A stretch of 64,000 bases of DNA from the NCBI GenBank assembly GCA_040004035.1, contig JAMPLN010000016.1; one strand, written 5' to 3'. Below, piece by piece: positions 36,512-45,418 of the stretch (position 1 is the first letter of the stretch; each line of letters begins with the position of its first letter). The position numbers and the translations under genes were made by a program. Source of the stretch: Microcoleus vaginatus_C. GTDB taxonomy: Bacteria; Cyanobacteriota; Cyanobacteriia; Cyanobacteriales; Microcoleaceae. A model generated the notes under the pieces. That model ran no database searches. It was given only the letters and a program-made list of their open reading frames with translations, and was not told where the DNA came from.

Positions 36512-38728
36512 TTACTCGGGCAGCAAATTAGCATCAGGAGGCCCAGCCGATTCAGGAATCGAGGGCGGCGCAGGTTCCGGAGCCGGAGCCGGAGGAGCAG
36601 GTTCCGGAGCCGGAGCCGGGGCCTCTTCTCTCGCGGGCGGATAGTAAGGTTCCGGCTCCCTAGCGGGCGGATAGTAAGGTTCCGGTTCCGGCTCTCTCGC
36701 GGGCGGATAGTAAGGTTCTGGTTCCCTAGCAGGTGGATAGTAAGGTTCGGGAGCCGGCGCCTCTTGTCTGGCAGGCGGATAGTAAGGCTCTGGCTCTGGC
36801 GCGTACTCCTCCTGTCGCGGAGCTGGCGCGTACTCCTCCTGTCGCGGAGCTGGCGCGTACTCCTCCTGTCGCGGAGCTGGCGCGTAATCGCGAGCGGGTT
36901 CCGGCGCGTAATCGCGAGCGGGTTCCGGCGGCGCACTGTTGGCTCTGAGTTCAGCACTCCAGCGCCCGATCGCACCAGCAGCCTCTGAATACAGCGCCCT
37001 ACCGTAACCGATTTGGGAAGCCGTATCGATCGCCGCTCCTAGACTGCCTTGAGATGCCAATTCCGCAGCTCGATCGAGAATCGGTCTGTCTTGAGCAACT
37101 TGCAGTTCGCTCACCCACTGATAGACATTATCCTGAGCTTTCGCGTACAAAGTCCTACCGCTCTTAATTGCCGAAGCTTTTTCAATAGCAGCACTAAGTT
37201 TTCCTTGCTTCGCCAGGGCGATCGCTTCATCCAAAAAAGGCTGATCTTGAATAACTTCTATGCGTTTCGTCCACTGAGCCAAGAGAGTTTGCGCCTCTAT
37301 CCTGCGGGGGCGGTTTTGAGCGATCAGGAGTAGCTGAGCCATGCCGCCCTTGAGTCCTTCAACCGTTTGCGGTTCGGCCAACTGCTTCGCCAGAGTCAGA
37401 AAAGATTGGTCTTCGATCCGCTGAATTTCGCGGCGCCAAGCAGCCACCAAAGTTTGAGCGTGAATCCGCCGCGGCTGCTTGATTCCGATGGTTTGCGCTT
37501 GCTCGATCGCGAGTCCAAACGTCCCTATCTGACCGAAACTAGCGATCGTGCTGGCCACTTGCAGACGCAGCAAATCTTGAAACTGCACCTGCAAATTTTC
37601 AATTTGAACTTGAGCTTGCTTATACAGAGGGCGACCCGGAGCAATTTGGCTAGCAGCCCCCTGCCCTTCCAGCAAGCTAAAAATGTGTTGCGGCAGCGGA
37701 GTTGATATCGACTGGTTCCACGTCACTGCCTGAGCCCTACCCAACTGCATCAAATCTTGAGCTTCCGCAAACAGCGGGGAATCCTGCGGCACAACAGAAG
37801 CAGCCTCGATCGCCCCCGGCAGGTCTTTCGCCCCCAACCGCTTAGTAGCCATTGCCAGCAAAGTCCGGCTCCATCCCTCAATTTCCTTTTCAGCTTTAGC
37901 GCGGGCAAAAAGCTGCGAGTCTATTTTGCGAGCCAGGACTATCGCCTCAGCGAACTTTTGCGGAGTCTCGTCCTTCGCCAAATCTCTAGCTTCTTGCAAG
38001 CGCTGCCAGCCGTTTCTTTCCAAAGAAATCTGCTGGATCAGCTCGTTGTAACGCTTCTGACTCCAGAAAATATTTTCCAGCTTGAACAAAGCTTGAGCAT
38101 AATCCCAAGCCTTCCTTAAATCCTCACTTTTCAAAGCTGCTAGGGCTGTATCGTAGAGTTTTTGGCCCTCCTGCCAATTTTTTTCCCAAGCAGTCACAGC
38201 CTCTTCTACTTCGGGGTAAGACCGACTGGTTTTCGGAATTTTCGCCACAATCTCCAGAGCACCTTTTAAATCGCCCCTCTCAATTTTTGCCCTGGCAAAT
38301 CCCAGAATGGCCTTGGACCATTCCCCTATCAAATGTTGACCTTGCGAGTATAGCGGATGTTCTTTCGGCCAAGCCTGCACCAATGCCATTGCCGATTCTA
38401 GCTGTTCTAGCTTCCCCGACTTAGCAGCTTGTTGAGCGCAGTAAAGTCGCTCTCCGTCCGCCGCCAGCGGCGACAGTTGCTGGCAATTCGGCGGTGGCGG
38501 CATCGTCAGCAACCACAGAAATGCAGCGGCACCCGTTACTCCAAATCCCACCAGGAGACTCAGCCAGATTAGCTGCCACTGCCAAAAAGTTCTTTTTCCC
38601 TCGGTCGGCAGCGCCGTTAATGAGGAACTCGCATCGCCTGTCGCCTCTGCACTGAACTGTGCCGTTGGTTTAGGGGATGGGTTGTATTGCGGTGGTGTGT
38701 GGAATTGGTCAGATTGTCGTCTCGCCAT
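36512..38728 (-). CDS. Large membrane-anchored helical-repeat protein with Pro-rich tail, 738 aa
   Basis: ATG 38728 is preferred (a GTG at 38755 is also in frame). A short cytosolic N-terminus, one membrane helix (about 50-70, LIWLSLLVGFGVTGAAAFLWLL), then a long alpha-helical region (about 90-600) made of degenerate repeats around (L/A)YxxAQxxIxxW, then a Pro/Glu/Tyr-rich tail with tandem YAPAPRQEE and EPYYPPAREP units. Such cyanobacterial proteins are often loosely annotated as chromosome-segregation-like, which I cannot support. The tail could bind other proteins or the wall. Adjacent to, and same strand as, DUF3685. Confidence 0.75.
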   Translation of the reverse strand: MARRQSDQFHTPPQYNPSPKPTAQFSAEATGDASSSLTALPTEGKRTFWQWQLIWLSLLVGFGVTGAAAFLWLLTMPPPPNCQQLSPLAADGERLYCAQQAAKSGKLEQLESAMALVQAWPKEHPLYSQGQHLIGEWSKAILGFARAKIERGDLKGALEIVAKIPKTSRSYPEVEEAVTAWEKNWQEGQKLYDTALAALKSEDLRKAWDYAQALFKLENIFWSQKRYNELIQQISLERNGWQRLQEARDLAKDETPQKFAEAIVLARKIDSQLFARAKAEKEIEGWSRTLLAMATKRLGAKDLPGAIEAASVVPQDSPLFAEAQDLMQLGRAQAVTWNQSISTPLPQHIFSLLEGQGAASQIAPGRPLYKQAQVQIENLQVQFQDLLRLQVASTIASFGQIGTFGLAIEQAQTIGIKQPRRIHAQTLVAAWRREIQRIEDQSFLTLAKQLAEPQTVEGLKGGMAQLLLIAQNRPRRIEAQTLLAQWTKRIEVIQDQPFLDEAIALAKQGKLSAAIEKASAIKSGRTLYAKAQDNVYQWVSELQVAQDRPILDRAAELASQGSLGAAIDTASQIGYGRALYSEAAGAIGRWSAELRANSAPPEPARDYAPEPARDYAPAPRQEEYAPAPRQEEYAPAPRQEEYAPEPEPYYPPARQEAPAPEPYYPPAREPEPYYPPAREPEPEPYYPPAREPEPYYPPAREEAPAPAPEPAPPAPAPEPAPPSIPESAGPPDANLLPE

Positions 38729-39465
38729 TACTTCAGCCTGTCCTGTAATGCGCACTCTTCATGTGACACTCCCACATCAAATCTATAGATTGTGATGTCG
38801 GCTTCTGAGTCCTGTTAAGGAGATCGAGAACTTCCTTCAAGGTACTGGCAATCTTTCCCTCTACGGCGTTTTATAGTGAGGTTTGTGTCCAGCCCCACTG
38901 GTTGCTTCCGAGTATTTTAGGCTCTCGAAGCACGTAAATCATACCAGTTATCACACAGTTATTGACAGATCCGGGGGGCGTTTAGCAGAAAAAACAGTAT
39001 AAAGCCCCGTCAGTCTATCAATTTTTGATTTTTGATTTTTGATTTTTGATTTTTGAATTGACTCTGCACATGAATTGTGGGAGGGATTCAACTAAGCTCT
39101 CATATTAAATCCGGGTCAGAAATTCCACTATCGGACTCAGCGGTTGAAACCAATAATGCACAAATTTTGCTCCCCTCCAAGCCGATTAAAAAATAAAAGG
39201 GGTGTTAAACCGGATTTTGTCTACACTTTTACCTGTAGGGGGTAGGAGTGATTTTTTGGGTTTAGTCGTAAATTTTCTTCCCGATCGCCAAACTTGCCGA
39301 TCGAGTTTCATTTTTCTGTTTTAATTTTTTTTCTACTGTGCCGAATTCCGGCGGGCGACGCTCAAAAAAACCGATAGAACCCAGCAAAATACTTAAATTA
39401 TTTTATACGACCGACTGGCCGATCACAAAGATCGGTTTTGCTTCCAACAGCCGCTGCTTGATCCG
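38729..39465. other. Gap of about 0.7 kb between divergent/convergent neighbours
   Basis: No gene seen. Contains the heptamer repeat at 39021-39055 and AT-rich sequence. A 65-codon forward frame at 39338-39535 overlaps the fur gene end and lacks coding character. Confidence 0.5.
39021..39055. repeat. Heptamer repeat ATTTTTG x5
   Basis: Five perfect tandem copies of ATTTTTG in the spacer downstream of fur. Confidence 0.9.
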
Positions 39466-39930
39466 TTACGAAGCCTTTGGCGTATCGCTGACACTCGATG
39501 CTTCCGTGGCGGACTCTGCCGAGCGATATCCGTAGAAATCTATCCGGTAGTCTACAATTTTGACACCCGTTTGCTGTTGGATTAACTCGATCAAGTCGAT
39601 CGGCAATTCCACATGAACGTCTAGAATCTGAGCCGTATCAAGACAATTGACGTGAGAGTGAGAATCGCTGACATTGCCGTACAAGCGTCCCTCCGAGCGT
39701 TCTATGCACTCAATAATCCCTGCTCTCGACAAAGCTTCTAGATTTTGATAAACAGAAGTATGCCCGATCGAATGCGCTTGTTGGTTGAGGCGATCGTAAA
39801 TTTCGCGAGCCGAGAGGTGTTCTTTTGCCTCCCACAAAAGTTCTAGAATAAATCGACGCTGGCGGCTCAAGCGCATTCCCATCGCCTGACAGCGGTTTAA
39901 AGCATCTTCTAATGAACGAATTGGTTTCAC
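39466..39930 (-). CDS. Fur-family regulator, PerR/FurC-like, 154 aa
   Basis: Winged-helix N-terminal domain (MRLSRQRRFILELLWEA; HTSVYQNLEALSRAGII recognition helix) and a dimerisation/metal domain with SDSHSHVNCLDTAQILDVHVELP. His91, His93 and Cys96 are visible, but the CxxC pair of typical Fur is missing, as in Anabaena FurC (PerR-like), which regulates peroxide defence. Sulfiredoxin and Dps genes lie 3-4 kb away, fitting a peroxide-response neighbourhood. GTG 39930 with AAGG upstream. Confidence 0.85.
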   Translation of the reverse strand: MKPIRSLEDALNRCQAMGMRLSRQRRFILELLWEAKEHLSAREIYDRLNQQAHSIGHTSVYQNLEALSRAGIIECIERSEGRLYGNVSDSHSHVNCLDTAQILDVHVELPIDLIELIQQQTGVKIVDYRIDFYGYRSAESATEASSVSDTPKAS

Positions 39931-40155
39931 AGCTACCGCCTTATAAAGCCTGCTCGATTTTTAATTCTGGTACAATATTGCACGCCTACATATCCACTCA
40001 TTCTAACGCAGGGTTGCCCAACAGTAGAAGGTAGAGCGCAAAAATCTCGAAAGAGTGAATTTTTTCGAGTTGCTGCTCAACTCAGGCTGCCAGCACCCTC
40101 CTGAAAATTATTCCCCTCAGAAATATTGCTTTGACCAAAAAATGGGTTTCAAGCC

Positions 40156-40173
40156 TCGCCCATAAGCGGGCGA
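40156..40173 (+). repeat. Left-end-like hairpin of the TnpB element
   Basis: Six-bp stem TCGCCC/GGGCGA with a 6-nt loop, 43 bp upstream of the tnpB start. It is in the position expected for the subterminal hairpin at an IS605-type left end; the exact element border cannot be set by eye. Confidence 0.5.
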
Positions 40174-40216
40174 CTTTTTCGTGCTAGACTATTGCCGTAG
40201 AGTTTTTCCACGTCAA

Positions 40217-41428
40217 ATGATCGTTCTGGAATTTAAAGTCAAAGGAAAAACAACTCAATACGCTGCAATAGATGAGGCGATTAGAACGGCTCAGTTTGTC
40301 CGCAACAAGTGCATCCGTTACTGGATGGACAACAGAGGCATTGGGCAGAAAGAGCTTTATCGCTACAATACAGCGCTGAGGGCGGAATTTCCGTTTGTCA
40401 AAACTTTGAATTCCCATGCTTGTCAAGCCTCGGTTGAGCGGGCTTATAATTCAATTGCTCGGTTTTACGACAATTGCAAGCGCCAGGTTCCCGGTCAAAA
40501 AGGCTATCCAAAGTTTAAGAAAAACTTTCGTTCAGTTGAGTACAAAACTTCGGGGTGGGCGCTTTCCCAGACGCGCAAGCAAATTACCTTTACCGACAAA
40601 AAGGGTATTGGCAAGTTGAAACTGAAAGGGACTTGGGATTTAAACTTCTACCAAATAGACCAAATCAAGAGGGTGAGATTAGTTCGCCGTGCTGACGGTT
40701 ACTACGTCCAATTTGTAATAAGGCTCGATCTCCAGGTCGATACAAATTCCACAGGTAGAACAATCGGTTTAGATGTTGGACTCAAAGAATTCTATACTGA
40801 TAGCAACGGTCATAGCGAACCGAACCCTAGATTTTACAGAAAAAGTGAGAAGCGGTTGAAGTCTCGACAGCGCCGGGTTTCTCGCAAAAAGAAAGGTTCT
40901 ACCAATCGAAAGAAAGCCATTAATCGATTAGGGCGAGCACACCTCAAAATAAGTAGGCAGCGTCAAGAACACGCTAAGAAAATAGCGCGTTGCGTAATCC
41001 AATCTAACGATTTGGTCGCCTATGAAGACTTGAGGATTAGAAACCTGGTTAAAAACCATTGTCTTGCCAAGTCGATTAATGATGCAGGTTGGTATCAATT
41101 CAGGAAATGGTTAGAGCATTTTGGAATTAAACTTAGGAAAATAACGGTAGCTGTTAACCCTGCGTACACTACTCAAAACTGCTCTAACTGTGGCACGGTC
41201 GTAAAAAAATCTCTATCTACTAGAACCCACATTTGCGAATGTGGACTTGAATTAGATAGAGATTGGAATGCGGCTAGAAATATCCTGAATCTAGCCTTGG
41301 GTACTACAGGTCATGTAGGAACCTGGATCTTAAATCCGAACGCTTCGGGAGATTCGACCTCTACTCAGGCTGGAGAAATCTTGTCTGGGCAAGTTGAGTC
41401 AATGAACGAAGAATCCTCACGCCTTTAG
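40217..41428 (+). CDS. tnpB: TnpB (IS200/IS605 OrfB-type RNA-guided nuclease), 403 aa
   Basis: An intact TnpB from ATG 40217 (the frame runs back to 40181). RuvC-I Asp186 (GLDVGLK), RuvC-II Glu270 (VAYEDLRIRNL), zinc ribbon Cys322, Cys325, Cys340 and Cys342, and RuvC-III DRDWNAARN (347-355) are all present. TnpB proteins cut DNA guided by an omega-RNA made from the element's 3' end. No TnpA lies next to it, so transposition would depend on a TnpA in trans. The right-end hairpin overlaps the stop codon. Confidence 0.94.
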   Translation: MIVLEFKVKGKTTQYAAIDEAIRTAQFVRNKCIRYWMDNRGIGQKELYRYNTALRAEFPFVKTLNSHACQASVERAYNSIARFYDNCKRQVPGQKGYPKFKKNFRSVEYKTSGWALSQTRKQITFTDKKGIGKLKLKGTWDLNFYQIDQIKRVRLVRRADGYYVQFVIRLDLQVDTNSTGRTIGLDVGLKEFYTDSNGHSEPNPRFYRKSEKRLKSRQRRVSRKKKGSTNRKKAINRLGRAHLKISRQRQEHAKKIARCVIQSNDLVAYEDLRIRNLVKNHCLAKSINDAGWYQFRKWLEHFGIKLRKITVAVNPAYTTQNCSNCGTVVKKSLSTRTHICECGLELDRDWNAARNILNLALGTTGHVGTWILNPNASGDSTSTQAGEILSGQVESMNEESSRL

Positions 41429-41443
41429 GCCCAGGAGTGTCAA
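41411..41443 (+). ncRNA. Right-end hairpin, likely 3' part of an omega-RNA
   Basis: GAATCCTCACGCC...AGGAGTGTCAA matches the IS605-type right end (compare 8695-8735). The stem CCT.ACGCCT/AGGCcC.AGG overlaps the tnpB stop at 41428, the usual source of the omega-RNA scaffold. The guide would be the sequence just to the right of 41443. The stem has mismatches. Confidence 0.5.
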
Positions 41444-41466
41444 TCTATCTTCTACTGCAACACCTC

Positions 41467-42429
41467 CTAGTTCGAGGATTTGATGGCGTTAACCAGTAAC
41501 TTGGCGATTTCCGAGAGTTGCTTTTTGTTGAAAGTTTTGAGCAAAAGCTTGACTACCGCCTTCGGTTCGGCTGGAAGTGCTACTTGCTTCGACGCTGCGG
41601 CTGGGGCTGCGGCGGCACTTGCCTCTGCTGGTTTTGGGCTTGCTGCCAAAAGTAGCAAATTTTTACTCGGAACGATCGTCTTGACTTTCCCCACTTGTAC
41701 CAAATCGCCAGCTTCCTTGAGTTCTTTGATAATCAGCGGAGCTAAGACTTTATAAGAGTTTTTGGGATTAACGATCGCCGCTCTAGCTGTTTTAACTAAA
41801 TTTTGCCAAGTCTCAATTTTACCTCCCAACTTATAGAGGCGAACGCACACAGCCGTCAACTCAGAGCGACTAGCAGCCGATTCTTTCTGCTTGAACACCT
41901 GCAACATTTCTTTGAGTAAAGTCATCACTTCAACAGCAAAATTCGCCGGCACAGCGCCCGCTGTTGGAGCGGCGGGCGTACCAGACCCAGCAGCAGCCTG
42001 CACTTTGCCCGACGCCAATTTATCGAGGTGAGTTTCCAGTTGAGCAAAAACAGGCATCACTTGCTGCACGAGTTTTTCTCCCTCCTCATTCCTCAAGCCG
42101 AAAGGCCCCTCCAGTCGCCCCAGCAAGTCCTTAAGCGTATCAACTCCCTTTAAAAATAGGGATTCTGCCGTTTGGTCAACCTGCTTGACGGGCCCGTCCT
42201 TGAGCACCTTAAAACAATCTTCCAAGCGGTGAGCGGTTGTTTTAATACTATCTAAGCCGAGCATAGCCGCCCCTCCTTTGACGGAATGGGCGGCTCGAAA
42301 CATCTCTTGGACGCTTTCGGGGTCTTTCATCGTGGACTTTAAATCCACTAAACCATTTTCTAGAGTATCGAGGTGCTCCTTAGCCTCCTCTATAAACAAA
42401 CGCATAATTCGGTCTTGCTGATCTGACAC
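41467..42429 (-). CDS. Hpt-domain protein, 320 aa
   Basis: Start moved to GTG 42429 because a perfect AGGAGG lies 5 nt upstream; the frame stays open to 42528. The N-terminal histidine phosphotransfer domain has phospho-His48 in FRAAHSVKGGAAMLG. An Ala-rich linker and a second helical part (about 200-320) follow, with no kinase core, CheW or receiver. It could relay phosphate in a phosphorelay, or be a cyanobacteria-type scaffold. Neighbouring signalling genes (45-47.5 kb) suggest a sensory region. Confidence 0.85.
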   Translation of the reverse strand: MSDQQDRIMRLFIEEAKEHLDTLENGLVDLKSTMKDPESVQEMFRAAHSVKGGAAMLGLDSIKTTAHRLEDCFKVLKDGPVKQVDQTAESLFLKGVDTLKDLLGRLEGPFGLRNEEGEKLVQQVMPVFAQLETHLDKLASGKVQAAAGSGTPAAPTAGAVPANFAVEVMTLLKEMLQVFKQKESAASRSELTAVCVRLYKLGGKIETWQNLVKTARAAIVNPKNSYKVLAPLIIKELKEAGDLVQVGKVKTIVPSKNLLLLAASPKPAEASAAAAPAAASKQVALPAEPKAVVKLLLKTFNKKQLSEIAKLLVNAIKSSN

Positions 42430-42610
42430 GACAGTCCTCCTAACAATCTCAGCACCCTCCAGAAAGCACCCTCTTCGCGGGAGAAAACGCGACTCCTTGC
42501 TAAAGTCGGAAGCTCCCATGCAAAACATTCTAGCCTGCCTCAGCTAGCAGACTCAAAATACTGGTGTCGGGGCAATCTTAGCTCTAAAACTGGTGCGGTG
42601 GAGATTGAGC

Positions 42611-42865
42611 CTAGAGTTCTGAGGGAGTATCTGGAGCGACTTCAATACCCATTCCTTGTTTCATCATCTGCTGAGCCGTAATCAAGTCGCTTAACTCCTT
42701 GACTTCGACGCCGATGTCTTGGCAAGCCTTTTTCAATTCCCGCTCGAAGGTGTTGAGGTCGCCTCCGTAGCCACAAAGCTTCGCGGCTGTGGCGATTCCT
42801 TGTTGGGCGTTAGCTTTGGCGCAGTCGATCAATTCAATGCCTTTGAGGGGTTGGGAGGATGCCAT
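42611..42865 (-). CDS. Small hypothetical protein, 84 aa
   Basis: MASSQPLKGIELIDCAKANAQQ... from ATG 42865; a GTG at 42880 is in frame but less likely. It is a helical soluble protein with two Cys (CAKANA, ACQDIG) and no recognised domain. Read in the same direction as the Hpt gene. Confidence 0.55.
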   Translation of the reverse strand: MASSQPLKGIELIDCAKANAQQGIATAAKLCGYGGDLNTFERELKKACQDIGVEVKELSDLITAQQMMKQGMGIEVAPDTPSEL

Positions 42866-43130
42866 AATTTCAAGCCACAATTTATCTTTTCTCCTACTGT
42901 ACCTAGAAGGTTGAGGTCGATCGATCTATCGAAAGGCATGAACAATCCTGCCTGTGCTGGGTGTTACTCATTCATAGCTATTTGTATGGGACTTCCGGGC
43001 CAGATATCAGTAGTTGGGATTTTCTAACCCCCTCCCAGCAGAAACCAGGTTTTGCGTAAGTCCCAAGATTTATTGACAAAACGAAGTCATAACGAGTATG
43101 ATTTAACAAGAAGCAAAACAGACAGCCGCC

Positions 43131-43391
43131 ATGAGGATCGAAGAAATACCCCTCAACCAGATTCGCCGCCCCCTGCCACGAGTCAACGACCAAACCAAAG
43201 TCGCCGCCCTCATGGAATCAATCCGCGAGGTAGGTTTAAACGAACCCATCGATGTGCTAGAAGTAGATGGTCAGTATTACGGATTTTCCGGTTGCCACCG
43301 CTACGAAGCTTGCCAGCGTCTCGGTTTAGAAACTATCCGCTGTAAAGTACGCCGAGCTACCCGTGCCGTGTTGCAGATGCACCTGGCCTGA
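43131..43391 (+). CDS. srx: Sulfiredoxin
   Basis: 86-aa ParB/Srx-fold protein with the sulfiredoxin active site FSGCHRYEA (Cys55, His56, Arg57). Sulfiredoxin reduces overoxidised 2-Cys peroxiredoxin (sulfinic acid) using ATP. Its role in cyanobacteria is well supported. ATG 43131; followed by dps after 69 bp in the same direction. Confidence 0.9.
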   Translation: MRIEEIPLNQIRRPLPRVNDQTKVAALMESIREVGLNEPIDVLEVDGQYYGFSGCHRYEACQRLGLETIRCKVRRATRAVLQMHLA

Positions 43392-43460
43392 GCCTCTCAA
43401 CAGAAATTTCACAACAGGCAAATATTCGATCGACAATCACTAATAACAAGCTAAAAACCT

Positions 43461-44012
43461 ATGACTACCAACAATCACAAACAACATCTTTACCCCACCC
43501 GCATCGATATGTCAGCCGCCACCCGCTCTCAAGTAGTCGGGCTGCTAAACGCCACGCTGGCAACGACTCTGGATTTAAAAACTCAAGTCAAGCAAGCTCA
43601 CTGGAACGTTAAAGGCATGGACTTCTACCAGTTGCACTTGCTGTTTGACGAAATGGCAACAGAACTCGAAGAATACATCGATTTGGTGGCCGAACGGGTC
43701 ACAGCTTTGGGCGGTTTGGCTGTAGGAACAGCCCGCACAGCCGCTGCAGATTCAATCCTGCCAGAATTTCCTTTCGACATTTTAGACGGCAAAGAATACG
43801 TGACGGCATTGGCAGATCGCTACGCGCCCTACGCCCAACACCTGCGAGTCGCCATCGACAAAGCAGACGAACTCGGCGACGCCGATACAGCGGATCTCTA
43901 CACGGAAATTTCGCGGACAATTGACAAGCGTTTGTGGTTCCTAGAAGCGCATTTGCAAGGTTCTGCGACAACTGCAACAGCCACCGCCCGCGAAAAAGTA
44001 GCCGTCAAATAG
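43461..44012 (+). CDS. dps: Dps, DNA-binding ferritin-like protein
   Basis: 183-aa Dps. The ferroxidase ligands at the dimer interface are visible as His47 (AHWNVKG), His59, Asp63 and Glu67 (LHLLFDEMATE). It stores iron and uses hydrogen peroxide as oxidant, protecting DNA. With srx just upstream and a PerR-like Fur nearby, this is a peroxide-defence cluster. The N-terminal tail is short and not strongly basic. Confidence 0.95.
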   Translation: MTTNNHKQHLYPTRIDMSAATRSQVVGLLNATLATTLDLKTQVKQAHWNVKGMDFYQLHLLFDEMATELEEYIDLVAERVTALGGLAVGTARTAAADSILPEFPFDILDGKEYVTALADRYAPYAQHLRVAIDKADELGDADTADLYTEISRTIDKRLWFLEAHLQGSATTATATAREKVAVK

Positions 44013-44162
44013 CCAGCTTTCAATAATTGAACTTGCATCGGAATAAATTGCGAAACTCTTGTGGGGCGGGCCCAACAGCCCGCCCCAAAAATGTATTTCG
44101 TTAAGGCTCGTGACAGTTTACGATCGAGAATATGTCCATTTATTAATTTGGATGAGTTTTTC

Positions 44163-44795
44163 GTGACTGCCAATATTCCAGATTATGCTCCTCAAATGCA
44201 ACGCCTGATGGAACAGGCGGGGCTTTCGAGCGATCGAGAACTCAGCAAAAAAGCAGGAGTTTCCGAGATCCAGCTAAGTCGCTTGCGTCGCGGCTTAGCC
44301 CTGCAAACCCGAGCCGACATCCTGCTCAAAATCAGTCAAGCTTTGCAAATTTCCTTACCCGAACTGCTGGCAACCTTGACGCCAGACTATGTAGAGTTAG
44401 AACAGGCACCACCGACTGCCCTAGAACAAGAATATCAGCGCCTGCAAGCTTCGATCGAACAGCAGCGAGAATCTTTGATGCAGGAATTCCAGCTATCTAG
44501 CGTGCAAATTTTAGAATCTTGGATGTTGCAGTGGCCGACTGCTGCGAGCAAAGCTCAGGAAAATCACAACTTGCGGGCTCAGAAACTACTGCCCTTGCTG
44601 CGGCCCGTCGAGCAGTTATTGGAGCATTGGGGAGTGGAGTCGATCGCCCCAGTCGGAACCCAGATTCCCTACAACCCCCAACAGCACCAGCTCATGGAAG
44701 GAACAGCCGAACCCGGAGAACCCGTCAAAGTCCGCTACACCGGCTACAGACAAGGCGACAAACTGCTCTACCGCGCCAAAGTTAGCCCAGTTTGA
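44163..44795 (+). CDS. HTH protein with a GrpE-like C-terminal domain
   Basis: GTG 44163 fits the conserved start (NIPDYAPQMQRLMEQAG); the frame is open further upstream. An XRE/Cro-type helix-turn-helix (SDRELSKKAGVSEIQLSRLRRG, about residues 19-50) is followed by a coiled coil (about 80-125). The C-terminal part LRPVEQLLEHWGVESIAPVGTQIPYNPQQHQLM...GYRQGDKLLYRAKV resembles the beta domain of GrpE, the DnaK nucleotide-exchange factor. The combination suggests a DNA-binding protein that contacts DnaK-type chaperones, but this is inferred. About 210 aa. Confidence 0.7.
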   Translation: MTANIPDYAPQMQRLMEQAGLSSDRELSKKAGVSEIQLSRLRRGLALQTRADILLKISQALQISLPELLATLTPDYVELEQAPPTALEQEYQRLQASIEQQRESLMQEFQLSSVQILESWMLQWPTAASKAQENHNLRAQKLLPLLRPVEQLLEHWGVESIAPVGTQIPYNPQQHQLMEGTAEPGEPVKVRYTGYRQGDKLLYRAKVSPV

Positions 44796-45035
44796 TTAAT
44801 AGCAGAAGGGCATTCGGCAGAACCAAGATTGTCTCTCTCTCAAAATTCACTCCCGGCGAAGCGCGGCGACTCTGATCAGCGTTGCGATCCGCGACGATCA
44901 CCATCTTTTGTACTCAAAACTATTCTCCCGCTCTCAGGCTCTGGGGCTTTCCTCCTCTCTTATTTGGATCGGAGTCCATCTCGCAGCTATACTAGCCTAG
45001 TCTGGCTAGAAATTCTGACATTCCCACCGCAAAAT

Positions 45036-45362
45036 ATGAGTCCTGTAGTTAAAATTATTCAGCCCTCTGGCATTTTAGACGGCACCAAGGCAAGTCAATT
45101 CCGCCAAGAGATTAGCGACCTAGTGGAAGCGGGAGCCGATGTGGTATTGATAGACTTCACTGATGTGACATTTATGGATAGTTCTGGTTTAGGCGCTTTA
45201 GTCTTGGCGCTCAAAACAGTCCGGGCCGCTGGGAGTCAATTAGTTGTCTGTTCTATCAACGAGCAAATCCGCATCTTATTTGAACTCACCAGCATGGATC
45301 GAGTTTTCGAGATATTTCAGACCCGCGATGCTTTTAATAGCAAAATTCCCTCAGCTAACTAA
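45036..45362 (+). CDS. STAS-domain anti-sigma factor antagonist
   Basis: 108-aa single STAS domain from ATG 45036 with the phospho-site block DVTFMDSSGLGALV (the Ser pair is the likely phosphorylation site). SpoIIAA/RsbV-type proteins bind and release an anti-sigma kinase according to their phosphorylation state. It is convergent with the receiver-SpoIIE phosphatase gene and near an HATPase anti-sigma kinase gene, so it is a partner-switching component. Confidence 0.9.
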   Translation: MSPVVKIIQPSGILDGTKASQFRQEISDLVEAGADVVLIDFTDVTFMDSSGLGALVLALKTVRAAGSQLVVCSINEQIRILFELTSMDRVFEIFQTRDAFNSKIPSAN

Positions 45363-45418
45363 ATCTTTTGGCTGCTGCCTTCTTGCTATTTGGTCGCAGA
45401 TGCAATGCAAGAAGTCAG

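Noticed and set aside
39338..39535. 65-codon forward frame overlapping the fur 3' end
   Set aside because: Overlaps a clearly real gene on the other strand and shows no family features.
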